From NCBI RefSeq assembly GCF_003589595.1, contig NW_020653200.1:4814435-4878434 (forward strand): a DNA stretch of 64,000 nt. The letters run 5' to 3'. Below are positions 23,866 through 36,059 of the stretch, piece by piece. A model generated the notes under the pieces. It saw only the letters and a list, made by a program, of their open reading frames with translations, was not told the origin of the DNA and did not search any database. The stretch's first letter is position 1, and every line of letters starts with the position of its first letter. Made by a program: the position numbers and the translations under genes. The DNA is from Hyposmocoma kahamanoa. Its lineage: Eukaryota; Arthropoda; Insecta; Lepidoptera; Cosmopterigidae.

Positions 23866-24880
23866 GTAAGATCTTTGAACTCTTAAAATCATTGTTCTTC
23901 TTTTGTGTATGTGTCCCTGTCTACCGACCCGAGAGATTGGGAATTCTCGGGCCAAGCCAGTGATACACCTCTCAGGCGTCTCTGGTGAACCCGGATTCTG
24001 GGAATTTACTCACTGGGGCTTGTGGTAGCTACAGAGACGTACATGTTCAGCTACTCCGGTAGTATGTGGCCGGGGCGTCTGTCTCGTGCGTAGCTAACAG
24101 ACTAGTCTAGCGAGGGCCTAAGGCAAGGAGACGCGCGGGGCACGTGAGTTGCCCTTTAAGTCGGAAGCTATGTCCGGACATAATCACAGGACACTGCGTC
24201 CGACATCTCCGGCACTAGGAGAGCTAGTAGATGATGAGCTAGACATCCTCCGGTCCTTCAATCCGCGTAGGTTTACCTGAAGGACCTGACTGATGAAGTC
24301 CATATGCGGGTTACAAGTAACACCAAAAGGTTGGGTAGGGGAGGGCTGTATATACATATCTTAGTAGAAGATATGGGTCAGTACCCCTTTTGATTGAGCA
24401 GTACTCACTTGTTAGACTTAAACAACTATTCAGCAGTAGTGACATTTTTATATAGTCAAAGACATTGAGTTATATAATGAGAATCTGATTAGTTTCCTAG
24501 AATATAAATTGCACTTCTCACTGATTGATTGACATGAAACCAGAGTATAAGATATCTATTATTTTTCCTGTTTGGCGAATTTGAAGAAGCGTAAAACAGA
24601 ATTGTCTTTGAGATTATGATTCTTAGTTGAAACTTGAGAACATTCAAGTAAAGTGATTTTTCTAATCCTATTATCTTGATTTTTATTCGTTTTTCCTTAA
24701 GAATATTATGTTACAATGATAAAACAATCAAAATTGTTTAGTATTGGTATGGGCATTAATAAAACTGAAAATTTGCTCCACATAATAATTTCACTATATT
24801 CACAATAAACAATAACACTGACACATCAAGCAAGATAAATGTCAAACAAAATAAAGACTGCCGGTCGCCACATCAGGCTA
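23866..24880. other. Region after the last receptor exon found
   Basis: About 23930-24310 is unusually GC-rich and includes a 43-codon open stretch (MSGHNHRTLRPTSPALGELV then DDELDILRSFNPRRFT), probably a piece of an unidentified transposon. The remainder towards 24880 may be the LTR of the Gypsy element (GATGTGGCGACCGGCAGTC on the minus strand). Confidence 0.45.
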
Positions 24881-24887
24881 TCCCAAG

Positions 24888-27150
24888 ACCTTATTAAGGT
24901 TGATAAAATTGATGGAAGCGGATGCGTCTACCAGAGCGCGTGATAGTTATAAGACGCTGTACAGACAACGAAGGGCACATTGTAGGCTGAAAAAGAAGCG
25001 AAGGCTTTAGCTGACTCGGAGGACAGTCGGGATCGTTGAGAGTGTAGGCAGGCTTGATCTTGTCGATTGATACAGTGGTAGTTCTTCCTCCGAGACCTAT
25101 TTTGTATACTTTGTCCACTCTTCCAACGACTCTGTGTAGGCCTGAGTAAGGCGGTGGTAAGGGTTTTCTAATAAAATGTTGTCTAAGAAAGACAGTGTTG
25201 CAGATCTTTGTGTACAAATACGTCACGTCGACCATGTCTAATAACAGGCCTTGGCTTCAACTTGCGAACATGTGTTCGTAAACAAAATAAGAAATCAGAG
25301 TAGTCAGTGCCTTCGGTCGGAGAAGTATTAAATAAATCACTTGATAGGCAAAGAGGCTCTCTCTATAAACTAGCTCGGCGAACGATGGTGATGTATCTTC
25401 CTTCCAATCAGTCCTAATCCCTAGGAGCACAACCGGGAGAACTTCGTACCAGTCATCTTTAGCGTGGCACATTATAGCAGCTTTTAGCTGTCGGTGGAAC
25501 CTTTCAACTAAGCCGTTGGCAGCCGGATGGTAAGCGGTTTTGGTCGAATTATCGGAACCAGTCAATTTCGAGAGGTTTCTAAACTGCAAGGAGTCCCTCG
25601 ATCGGTTGTGATTCTTTGCATCCATCCGAAACGAGAAATCCAGCCACAGAAGAACGCGTGTACGACAGTTTCGCCTTTAAAGTCTTGAAATGGGAATACG
25701 TCTGACCAAAGTGTAATCAACCGCAGTAAGACAATATTTAATAATAATAATAAAATACTTAAAACCTTGACTAGGTAGTACAGGGCAAATAAGGTGTATG
25801 TGAACGTGAGCGAATCTGGATGAAGGAGGATTGAAAGCTTGGATTATATATATATTTAGGTATGCCTTGAAACTTTTGATTTTTGATAAGCGATGCTTGC
25901 TCGGGCCCAGTTTTGGCAATCCTTGCATAAGTAAGGCCAAATGTACCTATCGTTAACCAATTTAGTGGTTGCCTCAGCGCTTGCATGGCTCTAACCGTGT
26001 ATGAGTCAAAAGCTTGCTTACGAAAACCTGGAGTCAAGTACAGACGGTTTTCGGCACGAAAGGTCGCAGTATGCCTTCCTGATAACAGTAACGTTAAATT
26101 TCTGTAAGGCGAATTATTATTTCTGTAAAGAAGATGTTGGAGTTCGTTATCAGTTTTCTGAACCAAAGCTAGCTGTTCCTGATCGATCGCACAGGTGATA
26201 ATTTCGACGCATGAGAAAACGTCCGCAAACAACATTCTCTTCTCCTGTAATATGCCGAACGTCAGAAGTGAATTGTGATACGAAATAGAGATATCGAAAC
26301 TGTCAGGGTGAGCAATTTTCTGAAGCCTTGCGAAAAGCAGAAACTAAAGGCCTGTGGTCAGTGAAAATAGTGAATGGTCTTAACTCGAGCATGAATCTAA
26401 AATATTTGACAGCTTCATAAACAGCTAGGAATTCTCTGTCATATGGACTGCATTTACACTGAGCGGTATCAAGCATTTTGGAGAAAAATCCTGAAGGTGG
26501 CCAAATGTTGCGAACTCTTCTTTTTCTTTGTTAGAGTACAGCGCCGATCAAGAAATCTGAGGCATCAGTAACCATGGCTAATTCGGAAGCTCTTGGGTTT
26601 TGCATGAGCAAGTAAAGTTACTTTAGCTACACATTCTTTACTAGCGTTGAAAAATTCTTCTAATTGTTTTGTCCATGAAACCGGTGTTTTTGAAGTGGTT
26701 GACTTGCCAGGAAGCAGTTGGTGTTAATATTAGAATTTGGGCAGCATTCGGGGTGAAACGTCATTAAAAATTGAGCATACCGAGGAAACGGCAAAGCTCC
26801 TTTATCTATATGGCTTCACAAAATCAAGAATGGCTCTAACTTTCTGTGCGGTTGGCTTTATCTCTACAGCGTTACCAGAAAGTCTAAAAATTCAATTTCA
26901 GCAACGTCAAAAATAGATTTTGCAGTATTAATGACTACATCATATTCGCGCAAATGCTCGAAAACTACGCGCAAGTACTGTTCGTGCTGGATCTCGTCCT
27001 TCGAGGTAATAATCGGTTCATACAAGTCTCTGAAGACTCGTCCATGACTCTTTGGAATGTCTGTGCAGCATTTCTGGTTTTCTTTTGCTTTTACAAACTT
27101 CGTTGTGATTTTTACTAAAGTTTGCGGATAAATAATATAAATGTTTTAAT
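24888..27150 (-). mobile_element. Decayed Ty3/Gypsy LTR retrotransposon, pol region
   Basis: Read on the minus strand, in order: RT remnants (QTFQRVMDES; KDEIQHEQYLRVVFEHLREY; NTAKSIFDVAEIEF), RNase H (TDASDFLIGAVL; CKCSPYDREFLAVYEAVKYF; FTDHRPLVSAFRKASENCSP), integrase (RFAHVHIHL..PVLPSQGFKY; AYHPAANGLVERFHRQLKAA; VLPVVLLGIRTDWKEDTSPS) and a C-terminal chromodomain-less tail ending TRSGRRIRFHQFYQP. Several frameshifts and stops interrupt it, and the YxDD catalytic box of RT is not present. It lies in the presumed receptor intron 9. Complete LTRs could not be paired by eye. Confidence 0.88.
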
Positions 27151-27213
27151 TAATTTACGTTTTTAAATGTGGGCCCTCAGGAACCATATAACGAACAGTG
27201 TAATAATATTAGG

Positions 27214-27457
27214 GGTTAAAGCATTGACTTACAAATAAATGGACGACGGGTCTAACACAAAAACCACGAAAAAAATGTCCCAAGTCAACCTATTCGAAAT
27301 TTAAATTGTAATGTCATCGCAGTATCGCGCTGTCAGTAGAACAAATGAAGACTAAAGCGGAGTGTCGCGCTCTGTATACGATTTTAGCGCCTTACAAGTG
27401 CGGACACTTTTTAACGCGGACCCGACGTCCATATAATTGTAAGTCAATGGGTTAAAG
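27214..27457. mobile_element. MITE M1 copy A with 8-bp target duplication
   Basis: Element 27222-27449 (228 bp) with terminal inverted repeats CATTGACTTACAAATAAATG and CATATAATTGTAAGTCAATG. Flanked by GGTTAAAG on both sides. An 8-bp duplication fits hAT- or P-type transposases. There is no ORF, so it is non-autonomous. Confidence 0.92.
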
Positions 27458-27605
27458 TATGAAATTGCCGTTTTATTGCAATAGGTTCTTTGAATNNNNN
27501 NNNNNATGTATAGATAATAATGGCAACTATTTTGATTAAATAAATTTGTTAAGAATTTAAAAAATAAACAATTTAGATTTTCAGTACAAATCGGCAATTT
27601 CATAC
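27458..27605. other. Spacer between inverted MITE copies, with 10-N gap
   Basis: Contains host flank matching the start of the window, the gap 27496-27505 and unique AT-rich DNA. It separates two opposite-facing copies of M1. Confidence 0.8.
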
Positions 27606-27849
27606 TTTAACCCCATTGACTTACAATTATATGGACGTCGGGTCCGCGCTAAAAAGTGTCCGCACTTGTAAGGCGCTAAAATCGTATACAGAGCGCGACA
27701 CTTCGCTTTAGTCTTCATTTGTTCTACTGACAGCGCGATACTGCGATGACATTACAATTTAAATTTCGAATAGGTTGACTTGGGACATTTTTTTCGTGGT
27801 TTTTGTATTAGACCCGTCGTCCATTTATTTGTAAGTCAATGTTTAACCC
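27606..27849. mobile_element. MITE M1 copy B, inverted relative to copy A
   Basis: Element 27614-27841, also 228 bp, flanked by TTTAACCC on both sides. It is nearly identical to copy A, shares its internal 44-bp deletion relative to copy C and sits in the same flanking sequence, but in reverse orientation. Confidence 0.92.
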
Positions 27850-28094
27850 CTATTACTAGAGAACGAGGACTCAGATAATATCAAACAAAAAGAAAAATAA
27901 AAGAGTCTTAGTTATTGACTTGAACTTTGACAATGCTATTGATATTGTTGCTGGCTATCTACAATTACAAAACGGAAATAAATGCAGTGAAACAATTTCA
28001 TGTATATTTGGACACGTAGCTATTGTCATGACGTTTCTGTTAGGTTGCACTGCGCATGGTCAGAGGTGTACTTAGCCGAAAAGTCGGAGTTAGT

Positions 28095-28113
28095 CATTGA
28101 CTTACAATTATAG
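28095..28113 (+). repeat. M1 terminal fragment
   Basis: CATTGACTTACAATTATA alone, one M1 end without the rest. Confidence 0.6.
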
Positions 28114-28205
28114 AGTTAGTGCATAATGCACACGGCGTATTTTGTATGACGGAGTCGACTTGCGACTCAAGAAGCAGATTTTTGCATCGATTCAGACGCG
28201 TAAAG

Positions 28206-28424
28206 GTGCTTTTCCATCGGCGAGGCAGACGAGATGAGGCGACACTAGACTCCTACTACGTCTTATACGGGAATGGTCTTGATTGACAAGGATGTGTAAG
28301 ACGAGAATGGAAATATTTGTTGGTGTAATTTTGAACCGTATTGCTGTCTACATTATAGTGTAAAAAAAGATGGCTGGAAAATGTTGATTCTCGTCCCGCC
28401 TCGCCAGTGGCAGAGCACGGGTAT
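28206..28424. mobile_element. MITE with imperfect GC-rich terminal inverted repeats
   Basis: GGTGCTTTTCCATCGGCGAG and GGCAGACGAGATG at the left are mirrored by TCTCGTCCCGCCTCGCCAGT and GGCAGAGCAC at the right, about 220 bp apart. No coding content. Confidence 0.65.
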
Positions 28425-28960
28425 GTAATGTACCATATAATATTATTCACATAACGTTCAATTGGCATAATTTACTTCCTATAGACTTTTTTAATATAAC
28501 AATTCACTTCATATAACGAATGTTTAATATCTATATGATACATTAAACACCCTCGGTAATCCCCGTTTTCAGAGGCAATGCGAATGTTTAAAAGCATATT
28601 ATCATCTCTCTCTGCAGTGATAGAATACTGAAAGTAGAAGTATGAAAAAATCAGCACAATACTTTCAAAGTTTTCGTAGTACCTGTCGACTACAAAATGA
28701 CAATAACTACATCCACAAAGGAGTATAGGCATTGAAATGTATGAAGAATGTTTGTACGGTGTTTTTTCTTGAACAACAAAAATCTCATAAAACAAAAATT
28801 GTTTATTTATTGACAGGAATGTTGACAGTTAAGATGTTTCGGTTTAAGTAAAAATAACCCTTTGTATTATAAGATAAATATTTTACGACAGCAATGAAAA
28901 GGATTGCAAGTATATCAAAATATATGCAATATACTAGTATACATACATATTAGACAACAT
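28425..28960. other. AT-rich stretch, 107-codon ORF of doubtful value
   Basis: An ORF on the minus strand (28472-28795) has an ATG but no family I recognise and a composition like its surroundings. No other signal seen. Confidence 0.3.
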
Positions 28961-28964
28961 CACA

Positions 28965-29165
28965 TACGTTGCTTTGATCCCAAAGCTAGTGCTAAAGCAC
29001 TTGTGCTGTGGAAATCGGAAACAACAATGGTACTACAAATACCCAGTCCCGAGACAATATAGAAAAGTTAGTTTCTACATTGACCCAGTCGAGTATCGAA
29101 CCTACGACCTCAGAGATGGTGACACCAGGAAAACCGGTGTGCAAGCCACTAGACCACGAAGATCA
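28965..29165 (-). repeat. SINE-B: second tRNA-derived SINE family
   Basis: On the minus strand, CTTCGTGGTCTAGTGGCTTG fits box A and GTAGGTTCGATACTCGACTG fits box B. The body (CTGGGTCAATGTAGAAACTA, GGGACTGGGTATTTG) resembles the repeats at 860-1010 and 56150. Confidence 0.65.
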
Positions 29166-29477
29166 TCGAAAAATCTAAAATATTTATTATATACACTACC
29201 ACTTCAATTTATATTCTTAAAACTATTCCAAAGGAGGTGTCAAGGTTTCATGATGTGTAAATTTATTATACACAATTATAGCCGCTTTTACGAGGGACAC
29301 ATCTACCATAAACATCTTTTATTATTCGTGACCACTCTCGAGCTCGTACAACAGCTAATCGTAATTATCAATATACATCTAAAAATCAAAGCAATTTGAG
29401 TGCGCCCTGACACAATAAAAATGCAATACAATCTCAGATATAATTCGTGCCTTTAGCTAAATACACTTACACTTAAC

Positions 29478-29703
29478 TAAGGGCCAGCGCAAACCGGCGA
29501 CTGGCAAGGCAGAGCACATTAAATTTATCAATGTATATTTAATTTGTTATGTTGTTATAATTTGAACAAGGTATAAATTTCACTGCCCTGAGACGTCCTG
29601 AGAGAAGACATCTCAAGAGAGATTTTGTACCTTATTACAATTGAAATAACGTAAAACCAATCCTCTGCCTTCGCGCCCGCTGATTTGCGCTGGCTCTTTG
29701 ATG
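29478..29703. mobile_element. MITE with 'GGGCCAGCGCAAA' termini
   Basis: AAGGGCCAGCGCAAACCGGC followed by GGCAAGGCAGAG is mirrored by CTCTGCCTTCGCGCCCGC and TGATTTGCGCTGGCTCTTTG. Confidence 0.65.
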
Positions 29704-30460
29704 CTATTAGACTGCTTTCCGATAGGTGATTGTCCTAAGCGTTTCATGTACGTATACGCAACGGTAACGCCCGACATTTTGACTCTCATTATTCTGAAAA
29801 ATTTAATTAAAAATATATAATGAAATACAAAGGTGGTTGTTACAGATGGACCGAAAGATGAAAGGTCTCTTTCCTGTATGTTATGTTTGAATTTCCATCC
29901 AAAGGTTGTCTGGCGGAAATCGCTTATAGCGAGAGAACTGCCCCTTGTAGCACCGCGTCTTTTTTATTGTTTTGAATTCGTTTCCATTTTGGTGTGCAAT
30001 AAAGAACTTTTTTGTTGTATTATATTATGATATACCAACAACGGCTTCTTCCTTCCATTATATAAAACAATATATGTAAAAATAAAGTCGTTAACATTTT
30101 CGAGCATACATAACACGTAATCTTGAAATATTATTAGACCACTTTTAAACATTCTGTATATTATTTGTCCTTAAGTAACCTTTTCATATTTCTATTTATT
30201 TTAAAAAGTAATAACATTTTTCACTTCTTTTTATTTTTCATAATTATTTTTCACTTACAGGTATGACAGGGGGTGAAAGTTTAGTGAACACGAGAGAAAA
30301 CAATGTTTAAATTAATTATTTTTTTGTTTAACAAAAAAACCTACTAAAAGCTGAAATGGACAGTGAATAAATAAATCACAAATCAACTTATCTACCTAAC
30401 TACATTATTACATATTTATTAAAATGGATGGTGTGTATTGATAGTATAGTACCTGCTATA
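29704..30460. other. AT-rich DNA without recognised features
   Basis: No exon of the receptor, no repeat with identified ends; only short chance ORFs. Confidence 0.5.
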
Positions 30461-31224
30461 CAGGGTGTAACATAAAGGAGTAGTCATAAAGGACCAAAAT
30501 GTGGAATTTAATTCAGTAAATTTAATTTTAAATTAAATCTTTTCTACGTCACACCTCTATTGTGAAGCTTACACTTTTTTTATGATACCCAGTGAAGGTG
30601 TGAAGGGGTACACCTGTCCATAGCAGTTACAATGCCACCCAGATATCTGAGGGAGACTGTCACTGCGCCTGTCACCCTGAGACCTAAATTATCAAGTTAC
30701 ATTATATATATTATATATAATTTGTATTACACTAGTACCGTTACCCTTTAAAACCGGAACGTTCTATGCCAAGCAGTAATGTGAGCATTGGCTCATATAG
30801 GTATAATAATAGATATTGAACTTTCGATATTCCAACTGGGTGAAGTTTAAATTAAATTAAATTATATTAACAGTCCAGAATTTGTGTTATATTTATTAAA
30901 TTAGATATTACGACTAATTATTGTCAAAATTTTATGAAATTTTGACATACACTATGGTGTAAGTGTGAGTTTTGGCGACAGCGGTTTAGGGTTTTGATAG
31001 TTTTTTTTTTATGGTTTCATTGGTTTTTTTTCTTCTTTGTGGTCGATAGACAACTTAACTAATTGAAATATTGCAACTTAATCACTCGGACCAGAGCTGT
31101 GCAATGTGTGTATTGTTTTAATGACGTCAGATGATCGATATGTAATGACGTGGAATTCACATTTTTGTAAAACAACAAAATAAATGCTACTTTGAAATAC
31201 GACTACTCCTTCCTGTTATGTCCT
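30461..31224. mobile_element. Inverted-repeat element carrying a worn R1 copy
   Basis: Left end CAGGGTGTAACATAAAGGAG then TAGTC is mirrored imperfectly by GACTACTCCTTCCTGTTATG. An old R1 copy on the minus strand (about 30577-30795: CACTGCGCCTGTCACCCTGA, CTTTAAAACCGGAACG) lies inside it. Confidence 0.5.
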
Positions 31225-32925
31225 TCTATATCTTGGTTAATTATGTTACCGATTAATATTATGTTATTAAAACTAATTATGTAACTATAATTCAATGAAA
31301 CTTCTGTAGCAAAATAAGTTAACTTACATATTTATTTAGTAACAAACAAAAAAGTTTAGTTAACAAACATAGTTGCTGTGTTTGTAAGGTATAAAGGACA
31401 ATTTGTAGGGACTAATCCACGTTAGTTCTGAAAATATGTCAACAATTTTAAAACAGTTATATACAGAAGAATTCATTATGACAAGTAGATAAAGAATGAC
31501 CACGACTTAGATTAATTATTTTGTATTCAAAGTCGAGGAAAGAGATGTTGGTGAAAACCGTTTTTTGATTAACAAATCTTAAAAATATTGTTTTGCTGTT
31601 CCGCACAACTAATATTGCCCTTATGTCCGAATTTATTGGTAGGTAGGTTTAGTCACCAGTTCGAATTTTTCAGCTTTTAGTTAAAAAATTCGACATAAAA
31701 AATTTTGCTATCATCAAAAAGTTTACGCATGCGCAAGCAGATTGCAAACAATGCAAACATACCTACTAAAAGTAAAACAAATAGCCGGAATGTTTACATC
31801 AAAATAGTAGTTTCAGATAATCAGTAAGATATCAATAATATGTACATTATCAATTAGATAAAAGTCCACAACAGAACCTTGAACAATCAACATTTTCAGG
31901 AAACCAGCCGAGTGAGAGATTTTTGCCGTTTTTATTTTGTTATTTAAAATTCCAGACCTTTTTGCAAGTGTCAAGCTTTTTGCCAAGACAATTCAAATTT
32001 CCCAGTGGTCCCTTTGCATTACTCTTTTTGATATTTACAATAAATTTGTAATGTAAAGTTCACTTATTATTGTATCATATTCCTTTAATTTATTACAAGC
32101 CATGGATGTAATATATTCCCAAATCCTTCTGTATGCCTAACATACGTAAGTATATTAATAATTCCTTACGTCACATTTGTCAAATCATGGTCGGTAAAAA
32201 AAAATAATTGTACCTACTCAAAGTTACATACGTAACGTATAAATATGTGTTTTACAGAATAACTTTTGAATTATTGTCATCATTTGGTATTTATATTAGT
32301 AAATTATATAATAATTACAAATTTAGCTCTTAGTTTTCATTAATATGTTAGTCATAACAATTTTCAAAGAGTTTAATGACAATATGAAAAATATATTTAT
32401 TCAGTTAACTATTTATTCAAGTAGAGCGTGATAGTATCACTGGAATATAGCAGGCATAGTTTTTTTTTTAATTTAAAAAAAAACATAAAAGAACACAACA
32501 CTCGTTTTTTTCTGAATTTTTTGTTTCAGTGACCCACTGTAATGAACACTCACCAGTCACGCTCCATAATTATTATCATCCATGTAGCGACAGCTTACTG
32601 TCGTAACCTGCTTATTTAGAATAAACTAACAAACAAGATCTGTCACAACTAATAAATAAAATATTATAACTCTTAGCAATTATCGTATCGGGTAAGCTGT
32701 CTGACACTATTGCCTCAGTGAATGCCGATCTAGGTCGTGCAACGTTGTGGGCTGAAAGGAGCAGTCTAGTGTTGAATCCGAGTAAGTCTTAAGTAGATGG
32801 CGTTTGGAACAAATTGTTATGTAACTGCTTTTGCCTCCAATTGTATTGCTGTTATGGATAGATGAATATCTAGAATGAGTCGATAGGGTAAGAAACCTAG
32901 TAATATTAAGTATAAAACGCAGACA
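31225..32925. other. AT-rich intronic or intergenic DNA
   Basis: Nothing recognisable apart from short palindromes. Confidence 0.5.
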
Positions 32926-32927
32926 TA

Positions 32928-33525
32928 TTAACTATAATCTGTTTTTTGAAGATGGAGTAAAATGACATTTGCAGGGTTGCCAGTTTTCATAAAATGTTTA
33001 ATAGTCATGTAGTTGTTGTCGACAATTTTATCGATAGATTGTGAAAGTAGGTAAACATTTGGCAAAAATGTCTGAATTATGAATGTTACAACGTTGTAAT
33101 GATTACTGTACTCTTTTTTTATTTTGACTATTGATCTATTAGTATCAAAAAAAAAATTTAGTCATAGGTACACATTTTAATAACGACAGGTGGATTTGAT
33201 TATGTACATTAATTCAAATGAGAAACTTGAAAATATGTTTCCTGTATTTTTTATACACATACTGCTAAAGTTAGTCTATGTATGAATTTTCAAAAATTAA
33301 CATTTCAAATGAACCTGTGCCCAACAGTTGGATGCATAACTGGCCGATGATGATTCAAATGAAACAAGTTCGGTTATTTATTTCATAAGCGTAACCAACA
33401 TTTAGTGGATAGTCGATATAATGTTTATCGACTGCAATCAAGCTTGGAAGCTTGCAAGCGGGCAACACTTTTGCACTATGAACTGTCATTTTACTCCGTC
33501 TTCAAAAAAGGCAGACTATAAACTA
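32928..33525. mobile_element. About 600-bp MITE with long imperfect terminal repeats
   Basis: Left: TTAACTATAATCTGTTTTTT then GAAGATGGAGTAAAATGACA. Right, reversed: TTTATAGTCTGCCTTTTTTG then AAGACGGAGTAAAATGACAG. No ORF of note inside. Confidence 0.7.
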
Positions 33526-35560
33526 ACCGATGCCTCACGTATTTAAGTCGTAAATTAAATTTGTTAAACATTATTTATATACAAGGACAAATCCTTAATT
33601 ATTTAAGGACCACAGAGTAAACATGCCGAGCAAATACCCAACTTGTAATTAAGTTCGAATTATACGTAAGTTATCCGTTACTTTAATTAAACGTGTTTAT
33701 CGACTTAAGTTGTATGAACATACTATTTTAGCGTATTATATTATGATGTTGTCTGTAGTGGTTGTATTCTTGGTAAATCTAACAGATAAATACAACGTCA
33801 AAGATGGGCATGCACACGCCTTTGCTTCCGGGTGGAAGAATATCACTCCATGTTTGAACACTGCAGGCTTTTTAAACATGTTAGCTCGTCGTCATTCACT
33901 ATAGGGAGAACCAAAGCACATCCGAGTACCTATAATGACTAGCTAGCTTCGTCTTAGAGCAGTTTCAAACGCAAGGTTGGGGCTATCGTTCATGCTTATC
34001 GCATAGCAGCTTTCAGAGGCAGTTTCAGTTTTGCATCACCTAGTCTTAGAATAATCTTCCCCCTTCTTTTCGTAACATTTCTTTTAAAGCTTTCTTGTAG
34101 GAAAATCAAAAACAAAGCACGATTTTTTTTATTTGTGTAATATTAGTTAGTCGGCATAATAGTTATTTTAATGTAATTTTCCTTTTATAAATTATATGCA
34201 CTTATATAGTTATTACAATGTATTATCAGCTACACACACGCACACACGTCTCTTATTATGTTTTAATGTATAATATTTTAATTATTTCATTAATTTAAGT
34301 GAGTATGCATGCATATGATGTTCCGTGACTATCTACGGATTGTAACTGAAAACCATTGTTTCGAACGCACTGTGTTTTCTAATAAATGTTGAATTAATTT
34401 CCGTTTGGTTATTGCATTTAGGCTGTATATTTTTGGTATGTATACAATTTTTGTATTTAGGCTGTATATTTTTGTTTTCTTTTAATTTATTTTTTATTAT
34501 TTTTTCAACAAATAATTTTTATTTTTTACCGCTGAATTTCACCATTCCGCCATCTGTCATCCAAACCACCAGCCGGTCCGAATGGTAAAATATATTTTGC
34601 TCCATGGAAATTACGTACGCAATATACGTTTATTACCATACTTTTCTTTTACCAAATTATAAAATGCTGATTAAGTATAAAATGCTGAGATATGTAATTT
34701 TAAATAGTCGGATCGCTTAGGTCTTTTTGAGCACGCTGAATGGAAACATACTTTCACTTACAAATATGCATATGATTGTTAACTGAGTATGATATAATTT
34801 CAACCAAAAAAATTAAACGATTGTGCTATACTATATAACTACAACCACAATTAGATACTTTATTACAAAATAAGAACCTATGAAACTCATACACATTTTA
34901 CAAAATAAGACATTCTGTAAACAAGTGACGTATGTATAAATTTACTAAAGTTAACATTACATTCTAAAGCTCATTTGTCATCATTATCATTACATGCATT
35001 ATAAGTACATCCAATCATTGTGCTTTATTTTCACTGGCTCCTAAAATCTAAGAGCTCATAAAAGAGAGGAGCTCTAAGCTCCTTCCTATATGTTCCATTA
35101 AGAAATCCATACCACACACGCACCACCTCGTACGAAATACACCCTTCAATTCTAAATTACTTTAGGGACCACAAATTGTTATCTAAATTTTGAACCTGCA
35201 CAAAGATATAACAATAACAATGTTACATTAATCAAATGTTATACTAATTTGCAACTTATAATTTATTCGTGTAATATATTTATATATATTTACATATATA
35301 AATAAACCGTAATCCCCTCGTTCGTGAAACTATGAAACAAATATAGAAAATACGTATAGATTACGGTGAATTAGGTCAATATAAACATGGTACCCCGCAT
35401 GAGTCTTCTTTTCGCAACAAAGATTAACAATTGATGCATACAAAACTTTAGTCAAGAACTGTAAAAATAATTTCATATCAAAATATTATTTTCCAAGGGC
35501 TCGCGCCCGCAGGCTTCAGCCTATAAAGGCCCATATGAGCTGCAGTAAGTAAAATCTTAC
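33526..35560. other. AT-rich DNA; no gene
   Basis: Includes a 64-codon ORF at 33710 of no recognised family and a phage-promoter-like string at 33896-33909. Poor in repeats with clear ends. Confidence 0.45.
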
Positions 35561-35564
35561 TATA

Positions 35565-35754
35565 GTATAATAAAACAAGTATGGTAACTCCATAGAAACG
35601 TAACAGCGCGGACCGTTCGCATAATATAGCTTAGCGCTGGTCATCTCACGCAACTTACATAATTATGCGAAAGTGTACGACTGGCGGGCACATTATACAA
35701 ACCGCGCTGCGGCGTGTAAATGGAGTTTATTTTTCTTATTATACTATGATCGTA
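35565..35754. mobile_element. MITE with 'TATAGTATAATAAAACAAG' termini
   Basis: CTATAGTATAATAAAACAAG and TATGGTAACTCCATAG at the left are mirrored by AATGGAGTTTATTTTTCTTA and TTATACTATGATCG. A half copy lies at 22685. Confidence 0.7.
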
Positions 35755-35900
35755 CGGTTAATTAAATATGTACATTTAAGATTAGTAAATAATATCTTTC
35801 ATTAATAGTCGAAAAGTGTTCTTGTCGTAATTTCTATACAGCATATTTATTTGCTAACCATGATCTATATCCTCTAATATAATAATAATTTTAATAATAT

Positions 35901-36059
35901 ATAGGAAATGAAACTATTTTTCCGGATTTAAATCGCGTATATTTGTTATTTCAAACAAACCGACATTTCGGGCACTTTACAGGTCCCATGATCACGGTTG
36001 ACTGTTTGAAAAAACAAATATACGCGATTTAAATCCGGAAAAACAGTTTCATTTCCTAT
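35901..36059. repeat. Foldback element F1, copy 1
   Basis: ATAGGAAATGAAACTATTTT and TCCGGATTTAAATCGCGTAT (arm 1) are mirrored by ATACGCGATTTAAATCCGGA and AAAACAGTTTCATTTCCTAT (arm 2) around a loop with TTTACAGGTCCCATGATCAC. Arms are more than 45 bp with few mismatches. Confidence 0.85.

Noticed and set aside
28472..28795. 107-codon ORF on the minus strand
   Set aside because: No family recognised, no splice or promoter context, composition like its AT-rich surroundings.
33710..33904. 64-codon ORF considered as a receptor 3' exon
   Set aside because: It shows no TM6 or TM7 class B signature and no acceptor in phase with exon 9.
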